Of a stretch of 64,000 nt of DNA, positions 44,113-53,705 are shown one piece after another; positions within the stretch are counted from its first letter, which is position 1, and each line of letters starts with the position of its first letter. Origin of the DNA: Actinomycetota bacterium (lineage in GTDB: Bacteria > Actinomycetota > Actinomycetes > S36-B12 > FW305-bin1). Below the pieces are notes generated by a model. That model worked only from the letters and a program-made list of their open reading frames with translations, made no database searches and was not told the DNA's origin. The position numbers and the translations under genes were made by a program. The stretch covers positions 1-64,000 of the forward strand of contig SCTR01000010.1 in NCBI GenBank assembly GCA_004297305.1, in the 5' to 3' direction.

Positions 44113-44209
44113 CCGACGCGATCAGATCCGGGCCGTTCGAACGTTCCCAGCCGACGCGGTCAGATCCCGGCCGTCCGACGTTCCCAGCCGACGCGGTCCG
44201 ATCGGCGCG
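44097..44209. repeat. 38-bp tandem repeat, three units, between convergent genes
   Basis: Unit 1 (44097-44134) and unit 2 (44135-44172) differ at a few positions, and unit 3 (44173-44209) is shorter by one base and drifts at its end. The common core is GTTCCCAGCCGACGCGGTC. Unit 1 includes the end and stop of the marR gene, and unit 3 ends just before the ABC-F stop. Confidence 0.9.
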
Positions 44210-44217
44210 ATCGTCGG

Positions 44218-46020
44218 CTAGCCGGCAACCTCGGACAGGGCGAACCAGCGAGCTTCCAGCGCGGCTGTCTCGGCTTCGGCTTCCCGCAGTTGCTCGTGCA
44301 ACTCGGCGAGGCCCTGGTAGTCGGACTGGTCGTGCTCAGCCATCCGGGTGTGGATCGCGGCGATCCGTTGACCGACCCGGTCGAGTTTCCGTTCGGTCGC
44401 GCTGAGTTCCTTGCGCGCGGCCCGCTCCGCTGCCCCTGACGGACGGGTGACCGCTATTGCGGTCCCGCTATCCGGCTCGCGCGGCGAACCTGGGGCAATC
44501 CCCCCACCGAGCTGCTGCGCCGCAGCGCGAAGCGTCAGATACTCGTCCACGCCGCCGGGCAGATGCCGCAGCCGGCCGTCGACGATGGCGTACTGCTGGT
44601 CGGTGACGCGTTCGACCAGGTAGCGGTCGTGCGAGACGACGATGAGCGTCCCGGGCCAGCTGTCGAGCAGGTCCTCCATCGCGGCGAGCATGTCGGTGTC
44701 GACGTCGTTGGAGGGTTCGTCGAGGATGAGGACGTTGGGTTCGGACAGCAGGACCAACAACAGTTGCAGTCGCCGCTGCTGGCCGCCGGACAGTTCCCCG
44801 ACGCGCGCCGAGAGATGTTCACGGGCGAAGCCCAACCGCTCCAGCAGTTGTGCCGGGGTGAGTTCCCGGCCGTCGACGACGTAGCTGGTGCGGGTGCGGG
44901 CCAGTACGTCGCGGACCCGATCACCGGTCAGCTGCGCCAGTTCCCGGAACTGCTGGTCCAGCACCGCGATTCGGACGGTCTTACCGCGGTTGACCTGACC
45001 CGCCGTGGGCGTCACCGTGCCGGCGACGAGGCCGAGCAGCGTGGACTTGCCGGCCCCGTTGGCGCCGAGGATCGCCGTCCGCTCCCCCGGCGCGATCCGC
45101 CATTCGATGTCGCGCAACACCTCCCGGCCGTCGAAACTGACGCCGGCGTCGAGCAGGTCGACCACGTCCTTGCCCAGGCGCGCCGTGGCCAACCGCGCCA
45201 GTTCCACCCGGTCACGAGGCGGTGGCACGTCGGCGATCAGCTGATTCGCCGCGTCGATGCGGAACTTCGGCTTCGAGGTCCGCGCCGGAGCGCCCCGCCG
45301 CAGCCAGGCGAGCTCCTTGCGCATCAGGTTCTGGCGCTTGGCTTCGCTGGCCGCGGCCTGCCGGTCCCGCTCGACGCGCTGCAGGATGTAGGCGGCGTAC
45401 CCGCCGTCGAACGGTTCGACCGTCCGGTCGTGCACCTCCCAGGTCGTCGTGGCGACCTCGTCGAGGAACCAGCGATCGTGGGTGACGACCAGCAGTCCGC
45501 CGGAGTTTCTCGCCCAACGTGCCCGCAGGTGCGCCGCCAGCCACGTGATGCCCTCGACGTCGAGGTGGTTGGTCGGCTCGTCGAGCGCGATCACGTCCCA
45601 GTCGCCGACGAGCAGGACCGCCAACGCCACCCGGCGCCGCTGGCCGCCGCTGAGCGAACCGATCCGCGCATCCCAGGCCAGTTCCGGCACCAGGCCGGCG
45701 ATGACGTCGCGCGTTTTCGGGTCGCCGGCCCACTCGTGCTCGGGGCGGTCACCGACGATCGCGGCACCGACCGTTGTGGCGCCGTCGAGGGTGTCTGACT
45801 GATCGAGCACACCCATCCGTACGCCGCCGCGTCGGGTCACCCGCCCGGCGTCCGGTGCGATCGTGCCGGCCAGCATTCCCAGCAGCGACGACTTGCCGTC
45901 CCCGTTGCGACCCACGATGCCGATCCGGTCACCGTCGTTGACCCCGAGGGTCACCGCGTCGAAGACCACGCGGGTCGGATATTGCAGGTGCAGGGCTTCG
46001 GCCCCGAGCAGATGTGCCAT
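44218..46020 (-). CDS. ABC-F family ATPase (ribosome-associated)
   Basis: A 600-residue protein with two ABC domains and no membrane part. Walker A GRNGDGKSS (37-45) and GANGAGKST (319-327), LSGGQRRRVALAV and LSGGQQRRLQLLL signatures, and Walker B motifs ending in DEPTNHLD and DEPSNDVD are visible. A charged linker lies between the domains, and the C-terminus (~530-600) is a coiled coil, so it resembles Uup/EttA-type translation factors. TACCCT lies 9 nt before the ATG. It follows ispE by 78 bp on the same strand. Substitution of Asp for Gly in GRNGDGKS is unusual but seen in some members. Confidence 0.93.
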   Translation of the reverse strand: MAHLLGAEALHLQYPTRVVFDAVTLGVNDGDRIGIVGRNGDGKSSLLGMLAGTIAPDAGRVTRRGGVRMGVLDQSDTLDGATTVGAAIVGDRPEHEWAGDPKTRDVIAGLVPELAWDARIGSLSGGQRRRVALAVLLVGDWDVIALDEPTNHLDVEGITWLAAHLRARWARNSGGLLVVTHDRWFLDEVATTTWEVHDRTVEPFDGGYAAYILQRVERDRQAAASEAKRQNLMRKELAWLRRGAPARTSKPKFRIDAANQLIADVPPPRDRVELARLATARLGKDVVDLLDAGVSFDGREVLRDIEWRIAPGERTAILGANGAGKSTLLGLVAGTVTPTAGQVNRGKTVRIAVLDQQFRELAQLTGDRVRDVLARTRTSYVVDGRELTPAQLLERLGFAREHLSARVGELSGGQQRRLQLLLVLLSEPNVLILDEPSNDVDTDMLAAMEDLLDSWPGTLIVVSHDRYLVERVTDQQYAIVDGRLRHLPGGVDEYLTLRAAAQQLGGGIAPGSPREPDSGTAIAVTRPSGAAERAARKELSATERKLDRVGQRIAAIHTRMAEHDQSDYQGLAELHEQLREAEAETAALEARWFALSEVAG

Positions 46021-46098
46021 GGCCGGATCAGGGTAGGCGGTCGAGGTACGGCGCCTCTCCGGTCACCGTCCCCGCCCAGCGGCTCACCTGGTACGGCG

Positions 46099-47052
46099 TC
46101 AGTGCGGTACGGCGGTATGCCCGCCGTCGATGATCCGCGCTCCAGGGACCGGACCGTGGGCGCGTTTCACGGTGCGGCAGACACCGGCGGCCGACAACGT
46201 GACGGCCAGATCGAGTGCCGCTGCGTCGTCGCGGACCAGGAAGGCGCAGGTCGGGCCGCTGCCGGACACCACGCCGCCGAGTGCGCCGTAGTCCATGCCG
46301 ACTTCGAGGGCCTGCCGCAACGACGGGCGCAGCGACAGGGCGGCCGGCTGCAGGTCGTTGCGCAGCGACCGGCCGAGTGCCTCGGCGTCCCCGGATCGCA
46401 GGGCGTGCATGAGTTCTTCGGACACCTCCGGACCAGCCGCAGGGCGGTTGTCGCAGAGCCGGTCGTGTTCGTCGTACACCGCCGGGGTCGATAGGCCACC
46501 GGCGGCCAGCGCGAACACCCAATGGAAGTCCCCCCGAGCCAAGGCCGGGGTCAACCGGTCGCCGCGGCCGGTGCCGACTGCGGTGCCGCCGTGCAACGCG
46601 AACGGGACGTCGGAGCCGAGCGCGGCTGCCATCGTGTGCAGCTGGCTGCGGGGCATTCCCAGCTGCCACAGGGCATCACAGGCGACCAGTGCGGCTGCGG
46701 CGTCAGCGCTGCCGCCGGCCATGCCGCCCGCGACAGGGATGGCCTTGCGCAGGTGCAGGTGAACTCCCGGCGAGGTACTGGAACGCCGGGACAGCGTGTC
46801 GGCGAGCAACCGGGCGGCCACGACGGCCAGGTTGCCGTCGTCGGCCGGGAGTTCTCCGGCGCCCTCGCCCTCCACGGTCACGCTGATCCCGGCCCCGTCC
46901 GGCGCCGCCGTAGCGGTGATCTCGTCGTACAGCGAGACGGCGTGGAACACGGTGACCAGGTCGTGATAGCCGTCCGGCCCGGCCGGCCCGACGGACAGCT
47001 GCAGGTTGACCTTGGCGGGCACCCGCACCGTGATGGAGGCCGGTGGTCTCAC
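46099..47052 (-). CDS. ispE: 4-diphosphocytidyl-2-C-methyl-D-erythritol kinase
   Basis: A 317-residue GHMP kinase phosphorylating CDP-ME in the non-mevalonate isoprenoid pathway, which also supplies polyprenyl carriers for wall glycans. [14 protein letters not shown] at the start, the ATP loop [15 protein letters not shown] (106-120) and [14 protein letters not shown] are diagnostic. GTG start at 47052 in GTGA overlap with rsmA, a conserved pair. Confidence 0.95.
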   Translation of the reverse strand: MRPPASITVRVPAKVNLQLSVGPAGPDGYHDLVTVFHAVSLYDEITATAAPDGAGISVTVEGEGAGELPADDGNLAVVAARLLADTLSRRSSTSPGVHLHLRKAIPVAGGMAGGSADAAAALVACDALWQLGMPRSQLHTMAAALGSDVPFALHGGTAVGTGRGDRLTPALARGDFHWVFALAAGGLSTPAVYDEHDRLCDNRPAAGPEVSEELMHALRSGDAEALGRSLRNDLQPAALSLRPSLRQALEVGMDYGALGGVVSGSGPTCAFLVRDDAAALDLAVTLSAAGVCRTVKRAHGPVPGARIIDGGHTAVPH

Positions 47053-47903
47053 GCCGTTGAGCCTAGGGCGTCGGCGACTGCCGCGAAGTCCGTCACCGAC
47101 AGCTGTTCGCCCCTCGAGGAGGGGTCCACCCCGGCCGTTCGCAAGGCCCGCTCGGCCCGGTCGGCGCCTCCGGCCAGCCCGGCCAGCGCCGCCCGCAGTG
47201 TCTTGCGGCGCTGCGCGAATGCCGCGTCGACGACGGCGAAGACCGCCTCCCGGCCGGCGCGCGAGGCCGGCGGCGGGCGCCGTTCCCACCGGACCAGGCC
47301 GGAGTCGACCCGTGGCTGCGGCCAGAACACCGTCCGGCCGACGGCGCCGGCGCGAGTGACCTCGCCGTACCAGCGGGCCTTCACGCTGGGGACGCCGTAC
47401 ACCCGCGAGCCGGGAGGGGCGGCGAGCCGGTCGGCCACCTCGGCCTGCACCATCACCAGTCCGCGACGCAACGTCGGGAACGTGGCGAGCAGGTGCAACA
47501 GCACGGGCACCGCGACGTTGTAGGGCAGGTTCGCCACGACCGCGGTCGGTTCGACCGGCAGTCCTCGCAGCCGCAGGGCGTCCGCGACGATCACCTCAAG
47601 CCGTTCGGCGTACGACGGGATCCGCTCGGCGACAGTGCCGGCGAGTGCTTCGCCCAGCACGGGGTCGATCTCGACCGCGACGACGCGGCGCGCCGCCGGC
47701 AGCAGCCCGAGGGTCAGCGAACCCAGTCCCGGACCGACTTCGACCACGACGTCGTCGGCGCCGATCCCGGCGGCCCGCACGATCCGCCGGACCGTGTTGC
47801 CGTCGACGACGAAGTTCTGCCCGAGGGTCTTCGTCGGCCGTACGCCGAGGCGCTCGGCGATGCGGCGGATGTCGGCAGCCCCCAGCAGGCCGTCCTCACT
47901 CAC
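47049..47903 (-). CDS. rsmA: 16S rRNA dimethyladenosine methyltransferase
   Basis: A 284-residue KsgA-type enzyme dimethylating two adjacent adenosines in helix 45 of 16S r[19 protein letters not shown] (~27-42), EVGPGLG (55-61), NLPYN (125-129) and the C-terminal [12 protein letters not shown] are characteristic. GTG at 47903 follows AGGA at good spacing and 13 bp after the tatD stop. Between tatD and rsmA mycobacteria carry rpfB. Here the two genes are nearly contiguous. Confidence 0.95.
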   Translation of the reverse strand: MSEDGLLGAADIRRIAERLGVRPTKTLGQNFVVDGNTVRRIVRAAGIGADDVVVEVGPGLGSLTLGLLPAARRVVAVEIDPVLGEALAGTVAERIPSYAERLEVIVADALRLRGLPVEPTAVVANLPYNVAVPVLLHLLATFPTLRRGLVMVQAEVADRLAAPPGSRVYGVPSVKARWYGEVTRAGAVGRTVFWPQPRVDSGLVRWERRPPPASRAGREAVFAVVDAAFAQRRKTLRAALAGLAGGADRAERALRTAGVDPSSRGEQLSVTDFAAVADALGSTA

Positions 47904-47916
47904 GCCCGGTGCATCC

Positions 47917-48849
47917 TCACCACGGCCCGAAGACCCGTTGGGCGTTGTCCCACAACGCAGTCGCCATGTCCTCTTCCGACAGGCCGCGGACGGTGGCCAT
48001 GGTGCGCACGGTGAGCGGGACCAGGTACGAGGCGTTGGGTTTGCCGCGGAACGGCGTCGGGGTGAGGAACGGTGCGTCGGTCTCGACCAGGACCCGATCC
48101 AGCGGTACGGCGGCCAGCGCGTCACGCAGACCCTGGGCGTTCTTGAAGGTCACCACGCCCGCGAACGACAGGTACCACCCATTGTCCGCGACGATCCGGG
48201 CCAGCTCCGCGTCCCCGCTGAAGCAGTGGAACACCACCGTCGGTGGCGCCGCGGCGTCGCCCAGCACCCGCAGGATCTCCGCGTGGGCATCCCGGTCGTG
48301 GACGACCAGCGGCTTGCCGACCGAGCGGGCCAACTCCGCATGGGCCCGTAGCGATTCCTCCTGAGCCGCCAGGCCCTCCGGCGGGGTGCGGTAGAGGTCC
48401 AGACCGGTCTCGCCGACCGCCGCGACCTGCGGCAGCGCAGCGAGTGCGGCGATCTGCTGCAACGCGGCATCGAGTTGCCCGTCGGCCACCAACCCGGGCG
48501 TTTCGTTGGGGTGCAAGGCGACCGCGGCACGGACCGCCGGGTGATCGGCCGCCACCTGCGCCGACCACCGCGAACTGGCCACGTCGCATCCGACCTGTAC
48601 CACCCGCGTGACCCCGACCGCGGCTGCGGCCGCCAGCGCGTCGGGCACCGGCAACCAGTCCTCACCGACGCGGATGTCCAAGTGGCAGTGGGTATCCACC
48701 ACGGGCCGGCGCAATGGTTCCGGCGGCGCCGGGCGCACCTGGTCCCGCAGGACCGCTGACCGCTGCCCAGCCGGCTGCTGCGCTGCCGGCTCGTGCACCG
48801 CCGGCTGCTGTGCTGCCCGTGGGGCAGCGCGGCCGGCGTGCTCGGTCAC
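47917..48849 (-). CDS. tatD: TatD family metal-dependent hydrolase
   Basis: A 310-residue TIM-barrel DNase-like enzyme. Metal-binding DTHCHLD at 52-58, [36 protein letters not shown] and ETDAPFLTP follow in family order. A ~50-residue Ala/Pro/Gln-rich lead is unusual, but the GTG start overlaps the metG stop as GTGA, which supports it. 3'-5' nuclease activity is known for the family. Conserved position after metG. Confidence 0.92.
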   Translation of the reverse strand: MTEHAGRAAPRAAQQPAVHEPAAQQPAGQRSAVLRDQVRPAPPEPLRRPVVDTHCHLDIRVGEDWLPVPDALAAAAAVGVTRVVQVGCDVASSRWSAQVAADHPAVRAAVALHPNETPGLVADGQLDAALQQIAALAALPQVAAVGETGLDLYRTPPEGLAAQEESLRAHAELARSVGKPLVVHDRDAHAEILRVLGDAAAPPTVVFHCFSGDAELARIVADNGWYLSFAGVVTFKNAQGLRDALAAVPLDRVLVETDAPFLTPTPFRGKPNASYLVPLTVRTMATVRGLSEEDMATALWDNAQRVFGPW

Positions 48850-50636
48850 GCGCGGCTCTCCAGCCGGGCGAGCTCGTCGTCGACGATGTCGGGGTCCAGC
48901 TTGCGGAAGACCAGGCTCGGCGCCGCCAATGGAGTGCCGGCCGTCAGCGGCCTGGACGCCCACGTGGCGCCGGTGGCGTAGTCGCCGGTGATGACCGGGT
49001 AGCCCGGGCCGCCGTCGAGGTCGTCCACCTCGACGATCTGCGGCGCAGCGGAAAAGACCCCGTCGCCACCGAGTTGTTCGTGCACTGCCTGCGCCGCCTT
49101 GGGCAGGAACGGCGCCAGCAGGGTGTTGCAGTCGCTGACCGCCTGCAGCGCCACGTGCAGCACCGTCGCCATACGCTGCGGATCGGCTGCCTTCAACCGC
49201 CACGGCGCCTGGTCCGACAGATACTTGTTGGCCTCCCCCACTACCCGCATCGCCTCGTTGATCGCGGCCTTCTGCCGCGCCTTGGCGATCAGCTCGCCGA
49301 CGGTGCCGAACGCGGCGCGGGTCGTGTGCAGCAGCCCGTGGTCGGCGTCGGTCAGCTCCCCGGCCGCCGGGATGGCCCCGATGTTCTTGGCCGCCATGGA
49401 CAACGAGCGGTTGACCAGATTCCCCCAGCCGGCCACCAGTTCGTCGTTGTTGCGGCGGACGAACTCCGCCCAGGTGAAATCGGTGTCCTGACTCTCGGGG
49501 CCGGCCACGGCGATGAAGTAGCGCAGCGCGTCGGCGTCGTAGCGGGACAGGAAGTCCCGCACGTAGATGACGACGCCACGCGACGACGAGAACTTCCGGC
49601 CTTCCATGGTGAGGAACTCGCTGGAGACGACCTCGGTGGGCAGGCTGAGCGTGCCGAGGCTGCCGGGATCGCCGCCTCGCGCGCCGCTTCCGTTGTAGCC
49701 CAGCAGGATCGACGGCCAGATCACCGAATGGAAGACGATGTTGTCCTTGCCCATGAAGTAGTACGCGCCACCCGCGGGGTCCTGCCACCAGCGTCGCCAG
49801 GCGTCCGGGTCGCCGCTGCGCCTGGCCCATTCCACCGACGCCGACAGATACCCGATGACGGCGTCGAACCACACGTAGATCCGCTTGTCCGGCCGATCCT
49901 GCCAGCCCTCCAGCGGGACCGGGACGCCCCAGTCCAGGTCGCGGGTGATCGCGCGCGGCTGCAGGTCGTCCAGCAGGTTCATCGAGAACTTGAGCACGTT
50001 GGGACGCCAGTCCTGCCGCGACTGCAGCCACGAACCGAGCGCCTCGGAGAAGGCCGGCAGGTCGAGGAAGAAGTGCTCGGCCTCCACGAACGCCGGCACT
50101 TCACCGTTGATCCGGCTGCGCGGATTGATCAGATCGGTCGGGTCGAGCTGATTGCCGCAGTTGTCACACTGGTCGCCGCGGGCGCCGTCGTACCCGCAGA
50201 TCGGGCACGTGCCTTCGATGTAGCGGTCCGGCAGGGTCCGTCCGGTGGACGGCGAGATCGCGCCGAGCGTGGTGCGCGGGACGACATATCCGTTGCGGTG
50301 CAAGGTACGGAACATCTCCTGCACCACTGCCCGGTGGTTCACCGTCGACGTCCGGGTGAACAGGTCGTACGACAGCCCGAGGCCCTGCAGGTCCTCGACG
50401 ATCACCCGGTTGTAGCGGTCGACCAGCTCCCGGGCGGTGACGCCCTCGGCGTCGGCCTGCACCTGGATCGGGGTGCCGTGCTCGTCGGTACCGCTGACCA
50501 TGAGCACGTCGTGTCCGACCATCCGCTGGTAGCGGCTGAACACGTCCGACGGCACGCCGAAACCGGACACGTGGCCGATGTGCCGCGGGCCGTTGGCATA
50601 CGGCCATGCGACAGCGGTGAGAACCGGGGCGGGCAT
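48846..50636 (-). CDS. metG: Methionyl-tRNA synthetase
   Basis: A 596-residue class I synthetase charging tRNA-Met. HIGH at 19-22, the zinc knuckle with four cysteines in CPICGYDG and CDNCG (~145-165), and the KMSKS counterpart KFSSS (~350) are present. An anticodon-binding helical domain follows, and there is no C-terminal dimerisation domain, the typical actinobacterial length. The ATG is preceded by TAGGAT and 6 nt, suggesting a leaderless transcript. First gene of the metG-tatD-rsmA-ispE run. Confidence 0.96.
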   Translation of the reverse strand: MPAPVLTAVAWPYANGPRHIGHVSGFGVPSDVFSRYQRMVGHDVLMVSGTDEHGTPIQVQADAEGVTARELVDRYNRVIVEDLQGLGLSYDLFTRTSTVNHRAVVQEMFRTLHRNGYVVPRTTLGAISPSTGRTLPDRYIEGTCPICGYDGARGDQCDNCGNQLDPTDLINPRSRINGEVPAFVEAEHFFLDLPAFSEALGSWLQSRQDWRPNVLKFSMNLLDDLQPRAITRDLDWGVPVPLEGWQDRPDKRIYVWFDAVIGYLSASVEWARRSGDPDAWRRWWQDPAGGAYYFMGKDNIVFHSVIWPSILLGYNGSGARGGDPGSLGTLSLPTEVVSSEFLTMEGRKFSSSRGVVIYVRDFLSRYDADALRYFIAVAGPESQDTDFTWAEFVRRNNDELVAGWGNLVNRSLSMAAKNIGAIPAAGELTDADHGLLHTTRAAFGTVGELIAKARQKAAINEAMRVVGEANKYLSDQAPWRLKAADPQRMATVLHVALQAVSDCNTLLAPFLPKAAQAVHEQLGGDGVFSAAPQIVEVDDLDGGPGYPVITGDYATGATWASRPLTAGTPLAAPSLVFRKLDPDIVDDELARLESRA

Positions 50637-50642
50637 GCGGTG

Positions 50643-50648
50643 ATCCTA
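50643..50648 (-). promoter_or_regulatory. -10 box, leaderless start of metG
   Basis: TAGGAT on the minus strand ends 6 nt before the metG ATG. No ribosome site is present. Confidence 0.55.
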
Positions 50649-51518
50649 CGGTCGGCCGGGTTCCGGTTCTCGCGCATGCTTGGCGGCCACCACCGCGTCG
50701 AAGACCTGCCGCTTGGGTACGCCGGTTTCCGCCGCGACGGCCGCGGTCGCGGCCTTCCGGTCCTCCCCGGCCGCCACGCGCTCCTCGACGGCCGCGGCGA
50801 GCTCTGCCGGCGTGCGGGAGGCAGCGTCGGACGACGCCCCGGCGACCACGACGGTGATCTCACCGCGTACGCCGGTCGCCGCCCAGGCCGCGAGCTCGCC
50901 GAGCGGGCCGCGTCGTACCTCTTCGTAGGTCTTGGTCAGTTCGCGACAGACCGCGGCGGACCGATCCGCGCCGAGCACCGCGGCGGCGTCACCGAGCATC
51001 GCGGCCAGCCGATGCGGGGCCTCGAAGTACACGACCGTGCGCCGCTCAGTGACCAGTTCGGCCAGCCGGGCGCGCCGCGGCCCGCTGGTGCGTGGCAGGA
51101 ATCCTTCGAAGCAGAAGCGGTCGGTCGGCAGGCCGGACACGGCCAAGGCGGTCAGGACCGCGGACGGCCCGGGCACCGCGGTCACCCGTACACCGGCGGC
51201 GATGCACGCGGTCACCAGCCGGTATCCCGGGTCGGACACGCCCGGCGTGCCGGCGTCGCTGACCAGCAGCACCGTGGCTCCGGCGGCGGCCTGCGCCACC
51301 AGCCCGGCGGTCCGCTCTCGTTCCACCGCGTCGTAGAACGACACGACCCGGCCGCCGACACTCACCCCGAGCGCATCGGCGAGCCGGCGCAGCCGCCGGG
51401 TGTCTTCGGCCGCGACGACGTCGGCCGTCCGCAGCAGCGTGACCAGTCGGGCCGGCGCGTCCGCAGGGTCGCCGATGGGCGTCGCGGCGAGCACGACAAC
51501 CCCGGTCACGCCGGCCAT
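50646..51518 (-). CDS. rsmI: 16S rRNA (cytidine1402-2'-O)-methyltransferase
   Basis: A 290-residue tetrapyrrole-methylase-fold enzyme that 2'-O-methylates C1402 in the 16S decoding centre with SAM. It has VVVLAATPIGDPADAPARLV (~7-26), VVAAEDTRRLRRLAD, VSDAGTPGVSDPG, VPGPSAVLTAL, FEGFLPR and the TKTYEEVRRG loop. ATG start. Its 3' end overlaps the metG -10 box. Divergent from the mannosyltransferase gene with only 32 bp between. Confidence 0.94.
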   Translation of the reverse strand: MAGVTGVVVLAATPIGDPADAPARLVTLLRTADVVAAEDTRRLRRLADALGVSVGGRVVSFYDAVERERTAGLVAQAAAGATVLLVSDAGTPGVSDPGYRLVTACIAAGVRVTAVPGPSAVLTALAVSGLPTDRFCFEGFLPRTSGPRRARLAELVTERRTVVYFEAPHRLAAMLGDAAAVLGADRSAAVCRELTKTYEEVRRGPLGELAAWAATGVRGEITVVVAGASSDAASRTPAELAAAVEERVAAGEDRKAATAAVAAETGVPKRQVFDAVVAAKHAREPEPGRP

Positions 51519-51538
51519 CTTCGCGCGCCCGCCCCACC

Positions 51539-51544
51539 TACCAT
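51539..51544 (+). promoter_or_regulatory. -10 box, leaderless start of the mannosyltransferase gene
   Basis: TACCAT is followed by GTGCCG and then GTG at 51551. The spacing favours translation from 51551 on a leaderless mRNA over the in-frame GTG at 51545. Confidence 0.5.
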
Positions 51545-51550
51545 GTGCCG

Positions 51551-53152
51551 GTGTCCGCCGCGCCCGACGTCGCCGTCCCGGTGCCGGTGCCCGCCACGTC
51601 GGCCGCCCCGCAGCGCACGTTGGCCACCATCCGGGCCCGGCTGGTGCCCCCGATGCCGTCGCGGTGGTGGATCGGCTGGCTCGGGCCGCTGGTCGTCACG
51701 CTGATCGGGGGCATCCTGCGGTGGGTCGATCTCGGCCGACCGCACGCCCTGGTTTTCGACGAGACCTACTACGCCAAGGACGCGCTGTCGTTGCTGCGCT
51801 TCGGCTACGAGCGCAACCTCGTCGACGGCGCCAACGACATCCTGCTGGGCAGCAACGGCAACATCGCCTCGCTGGACATCTTCCAGACCACGCCCGAGTA
51901 CGTCGTCCATCCGCCGCTGGGCAAGTGGACGATCGCGGTGGGCGAGTGGCTGTTCGGAGCGACCCCGTTCGGTTGGCGATGGGCTGTCGCGGTGCTCGGC
52001 ACGCTGACGGTCCTGATGACGGCGCGGATCGTCCGGCGGCTGACCCGGTCGGACCTGCTCGGCACCGTCGCCGGGTTGCTGCTGGCCGTCGAGGGCCTGT
52101 CGATCGTGATGAGCCGCACCGCAATCCTGGACATGGTCCTGACGTTCTGGGTGCTCGCCGCCTTCGGCTGCCTGCTGCTGGACCGCGACCGTACCCGGTC
52201 CCGGCTGGCGGATCTGGTCGAACGTCGCGGGGCCGCCATCGGTGCCGGCCTCGGACCGCACCTGGGCTGGCGGCCGTGGCGCATCGCCGCGGGAGCGTGC
52301 CTGGGCGCGGCCTGCGCCGTGAAATGGAGCGGGCTGTGGTTCCTCGCGGCGTTCGCCCTGCTGAGCCTGTGTTGGGACATCGGTTCCCGTAAGGCGGTCG
52401 GCGTACGGAATCCCTGGTGGGCCACCGCGTTACGCGACGTCGTGCCGGCGGCGGTGTCGTTCGTGGCGGTCGCGGTCGCGGTGTATCTGGTGTCGTGGAC
52501 GGGGTGGTTCCTGTCCGATGACGCCTACAGCCGGCAGTGGGGGGACGACTCGTCGGTCATCCCGGCCGCCTTGCGCTCGCTGTGGCACTACCACGCCGAG
52601 GCGTGGCGCTTCCACACCACGTTGAGCTCGGCCCACTCGTACCAGTCCAGCGCGTTCAGCTGGCCGTTCCAGAGCCGGCCGACGTCGTTCTACTACGAAG
52701 GCTTCGACCGCGGACAGGGCGGCTGCACCGACGACAAGTGCTCCGCGGAGGTCCTTGCCCTGGGGAACCCGGTCATCTGGTGGGCGGGCCTGCTAGCCCT
52801 GCTGCACCAGGTCTGGCGCTGGTTCGCGCACCGGGACTGGCGCTCCGGCGCGATCGTGCTGGCCGTCCTCGCCGGCTGGGTGCCGTGGCTCATCTTTCCC
52901 GACCGGACGATCTTCACGTTCTACGCGGTCGTCTACGTCCCGTTCGTCGTGGCCGCCCTGACCATGTCGCTCGGCTCGGTGCTGGGCCGGGCCGACGGCA
53001 CGCCGCGGCGGCGGACCTGGGGTGCGCTCGTGGCCGGGATCGTGGTGCTGGCCGCGGTCGCTGCCGGCTGGTGGTTCTATCCGATCTGGACCGGCGAGCT
53101 GCTGCCCTACGCGCAGTGGAACCTGCGGATGTGGCTGCCCACCTGGGTCTGA
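51551..53152 (+). CDS. pmt: GT39 protein O-mannosyltransferase
   Basis: A 533-residue polytopic membrane enzyme transferring mannose from polyprenyl-phosphate-mannose to Ser/Thr of secreted proteins, coupled to export in actinobacteria. About 10 helices. The first loop carries the catalytic DE in VFDETYYAKDA (DE at 70-71), followed by VHPPLGKW. The C-terminal WPFQSRPTSFYYEG and WFYPIWTGE segments are typical of Pmt. It is the counterpart of mycobacterial Rv1002c, which also neighbours rsmI. The start is chosen from the -10 spacing, and an alternative GTG lies 6 bp upstream. Confidence 0.93.
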   Translation: MSAAPDVAVPVPVPATSAAPQRTLATIRARLVPPMPSRWWIGWLGPLVVTLIGGILRWVDLGRPHALVFDETYYAKDALSLLRFGYERNLVDGANDILLGSNGNIASLDIFQTTPEYVVHPPLGKWTIAVGEWLFGATPFGWRWAVAVLGTLTVLMTARIVRRLTRSDLLGTVAGLLLAVEGLSIVMSRTAILDMVLTFWVLAAFGCLLLDRDRTRSRLADLVERRGAAIGAGLGPHLGWRPWRIAAGACLGAACAVKWSGLWFLAAFALLSLCWDIGSRKAVGVRNPWWATALRDVVPAAVSFVAVAVAVYLVSWTGWFLSDDAYSRQWGDDSSVIPAALRSLWHYHAEAWRFHTTLSSAHSYQSSAFSWPFQSRPTSFYYEGFDRGQGGCTDDKCSAEVLALGNPVIWWAGLLALLHQVWRWFAHRDWRSGAIVLAVLAGWVPWLIFPDRTIFTFYAVVYVPFVVAALTMSLGSVLGRADGTPRRRTWGALVAGIVVLAAVAAGWWFYPIWTGELLPYAQWNLRMWLPTWV

Positions 53153-53182
53153 CCGGCGACCAGGGCGTACGGCGGGCCGACG

Positions 53183-53188
53183 TACCCT
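53183..53188 (+). promoter_or_regulatory. -10 box, leaderless start of copC
   Basis: TACCCT ends 7 nt before the copC ATG with no ribosome site. Confidence 0.5.
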
Positions 53189-53195
53189 GGCCGGC

Positions 53196-53705
53196 ATGCG
53201 GGCAACGGTGGTCGGTGGCGTCGCGCTGGCCGGCGTGACAGGCCTGCTGACGGTGCTCGCCGCGGCACCGGCGGCGGCCCATACCCAGCTGCTCGATTCC
53301 CGGCCCGGCGACGGCGCCGTCCTCGCCACCGCGCCGGAAACGCTGACCCTCTCCTTCACCGACAGACTCATCGCGGAAGGCAGTTCGCTGGTGGCCGCCG
53401 GGCCGACCGGGGCGGTCCCGGTGACGGCGGTCGGCGTCACCGACCACGACCTCACCGCGCAGTGGCCGGCGACGGCCGGGACGGGCACCTTCCAGATCAC
53501 CTACCGGGTGGTGTCGGCCGACGGGCATCCGGTGACCGGGGCCATCAGCTTCACGGTGGGAGGCCCGTCGGATCCGGGCGGCACGCTGCGCGCGGACACC
53601 GGCGGGGTCGTCGTCACGGTGGCCGCGGTCGTGGTGGCGGTCGCCGTCGTCGTGGCGCTGCTGTGGACCCGGCGCCGTACTGCGAGCCGGCCGGACCGCC
53701 CGTGA
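53196..53705 (+). CDS. copC: CopC domain copper-binding protein
   Basis: A 169-residue exported protein. Signal peptide to about Ala28 (LAAAPAAA), so the mature protein starts with His29, the N-terminal ligand of the CopC copper site. LLDSRPGDGA, VVSADGHPVTGAISFTVGG carry the later His ligand. One C-terminal helix (~139-160) anchors it outside the membrane. It is coupled by GTGA to the copD-ctaG fusion, so it likely hands copper to it for uptake or oxidase assembly. Confidence 0.9.
   Translation: MRATVVGGVALAGVTGLLTVLAAAPAAAHTQLLDSRPGDGAVLATAPETLTLSFTDRLIAEGSSLVAAGPTGAVPVTAVGVTDHDLTAQWPATAGTGTFQITYRVVSADGHPVTGAISFTVGGPSDPGGTLRADTGGVVVTVAAVVVAVAVVVALLWTRRRTASRPDRP

Noticed and set aside
44097-44209. 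Short repeats considered as a CRISPR array
   Set aside because: The units are contiguous with no spacers, and there are no cas genes.
47917-50031. 704-codon frame including tatD and part of the metG region
   Set aside because: The part beyond the GTG at 48849 lies inside metG in another frame. The GTGA overlap supports the shorter tatD.
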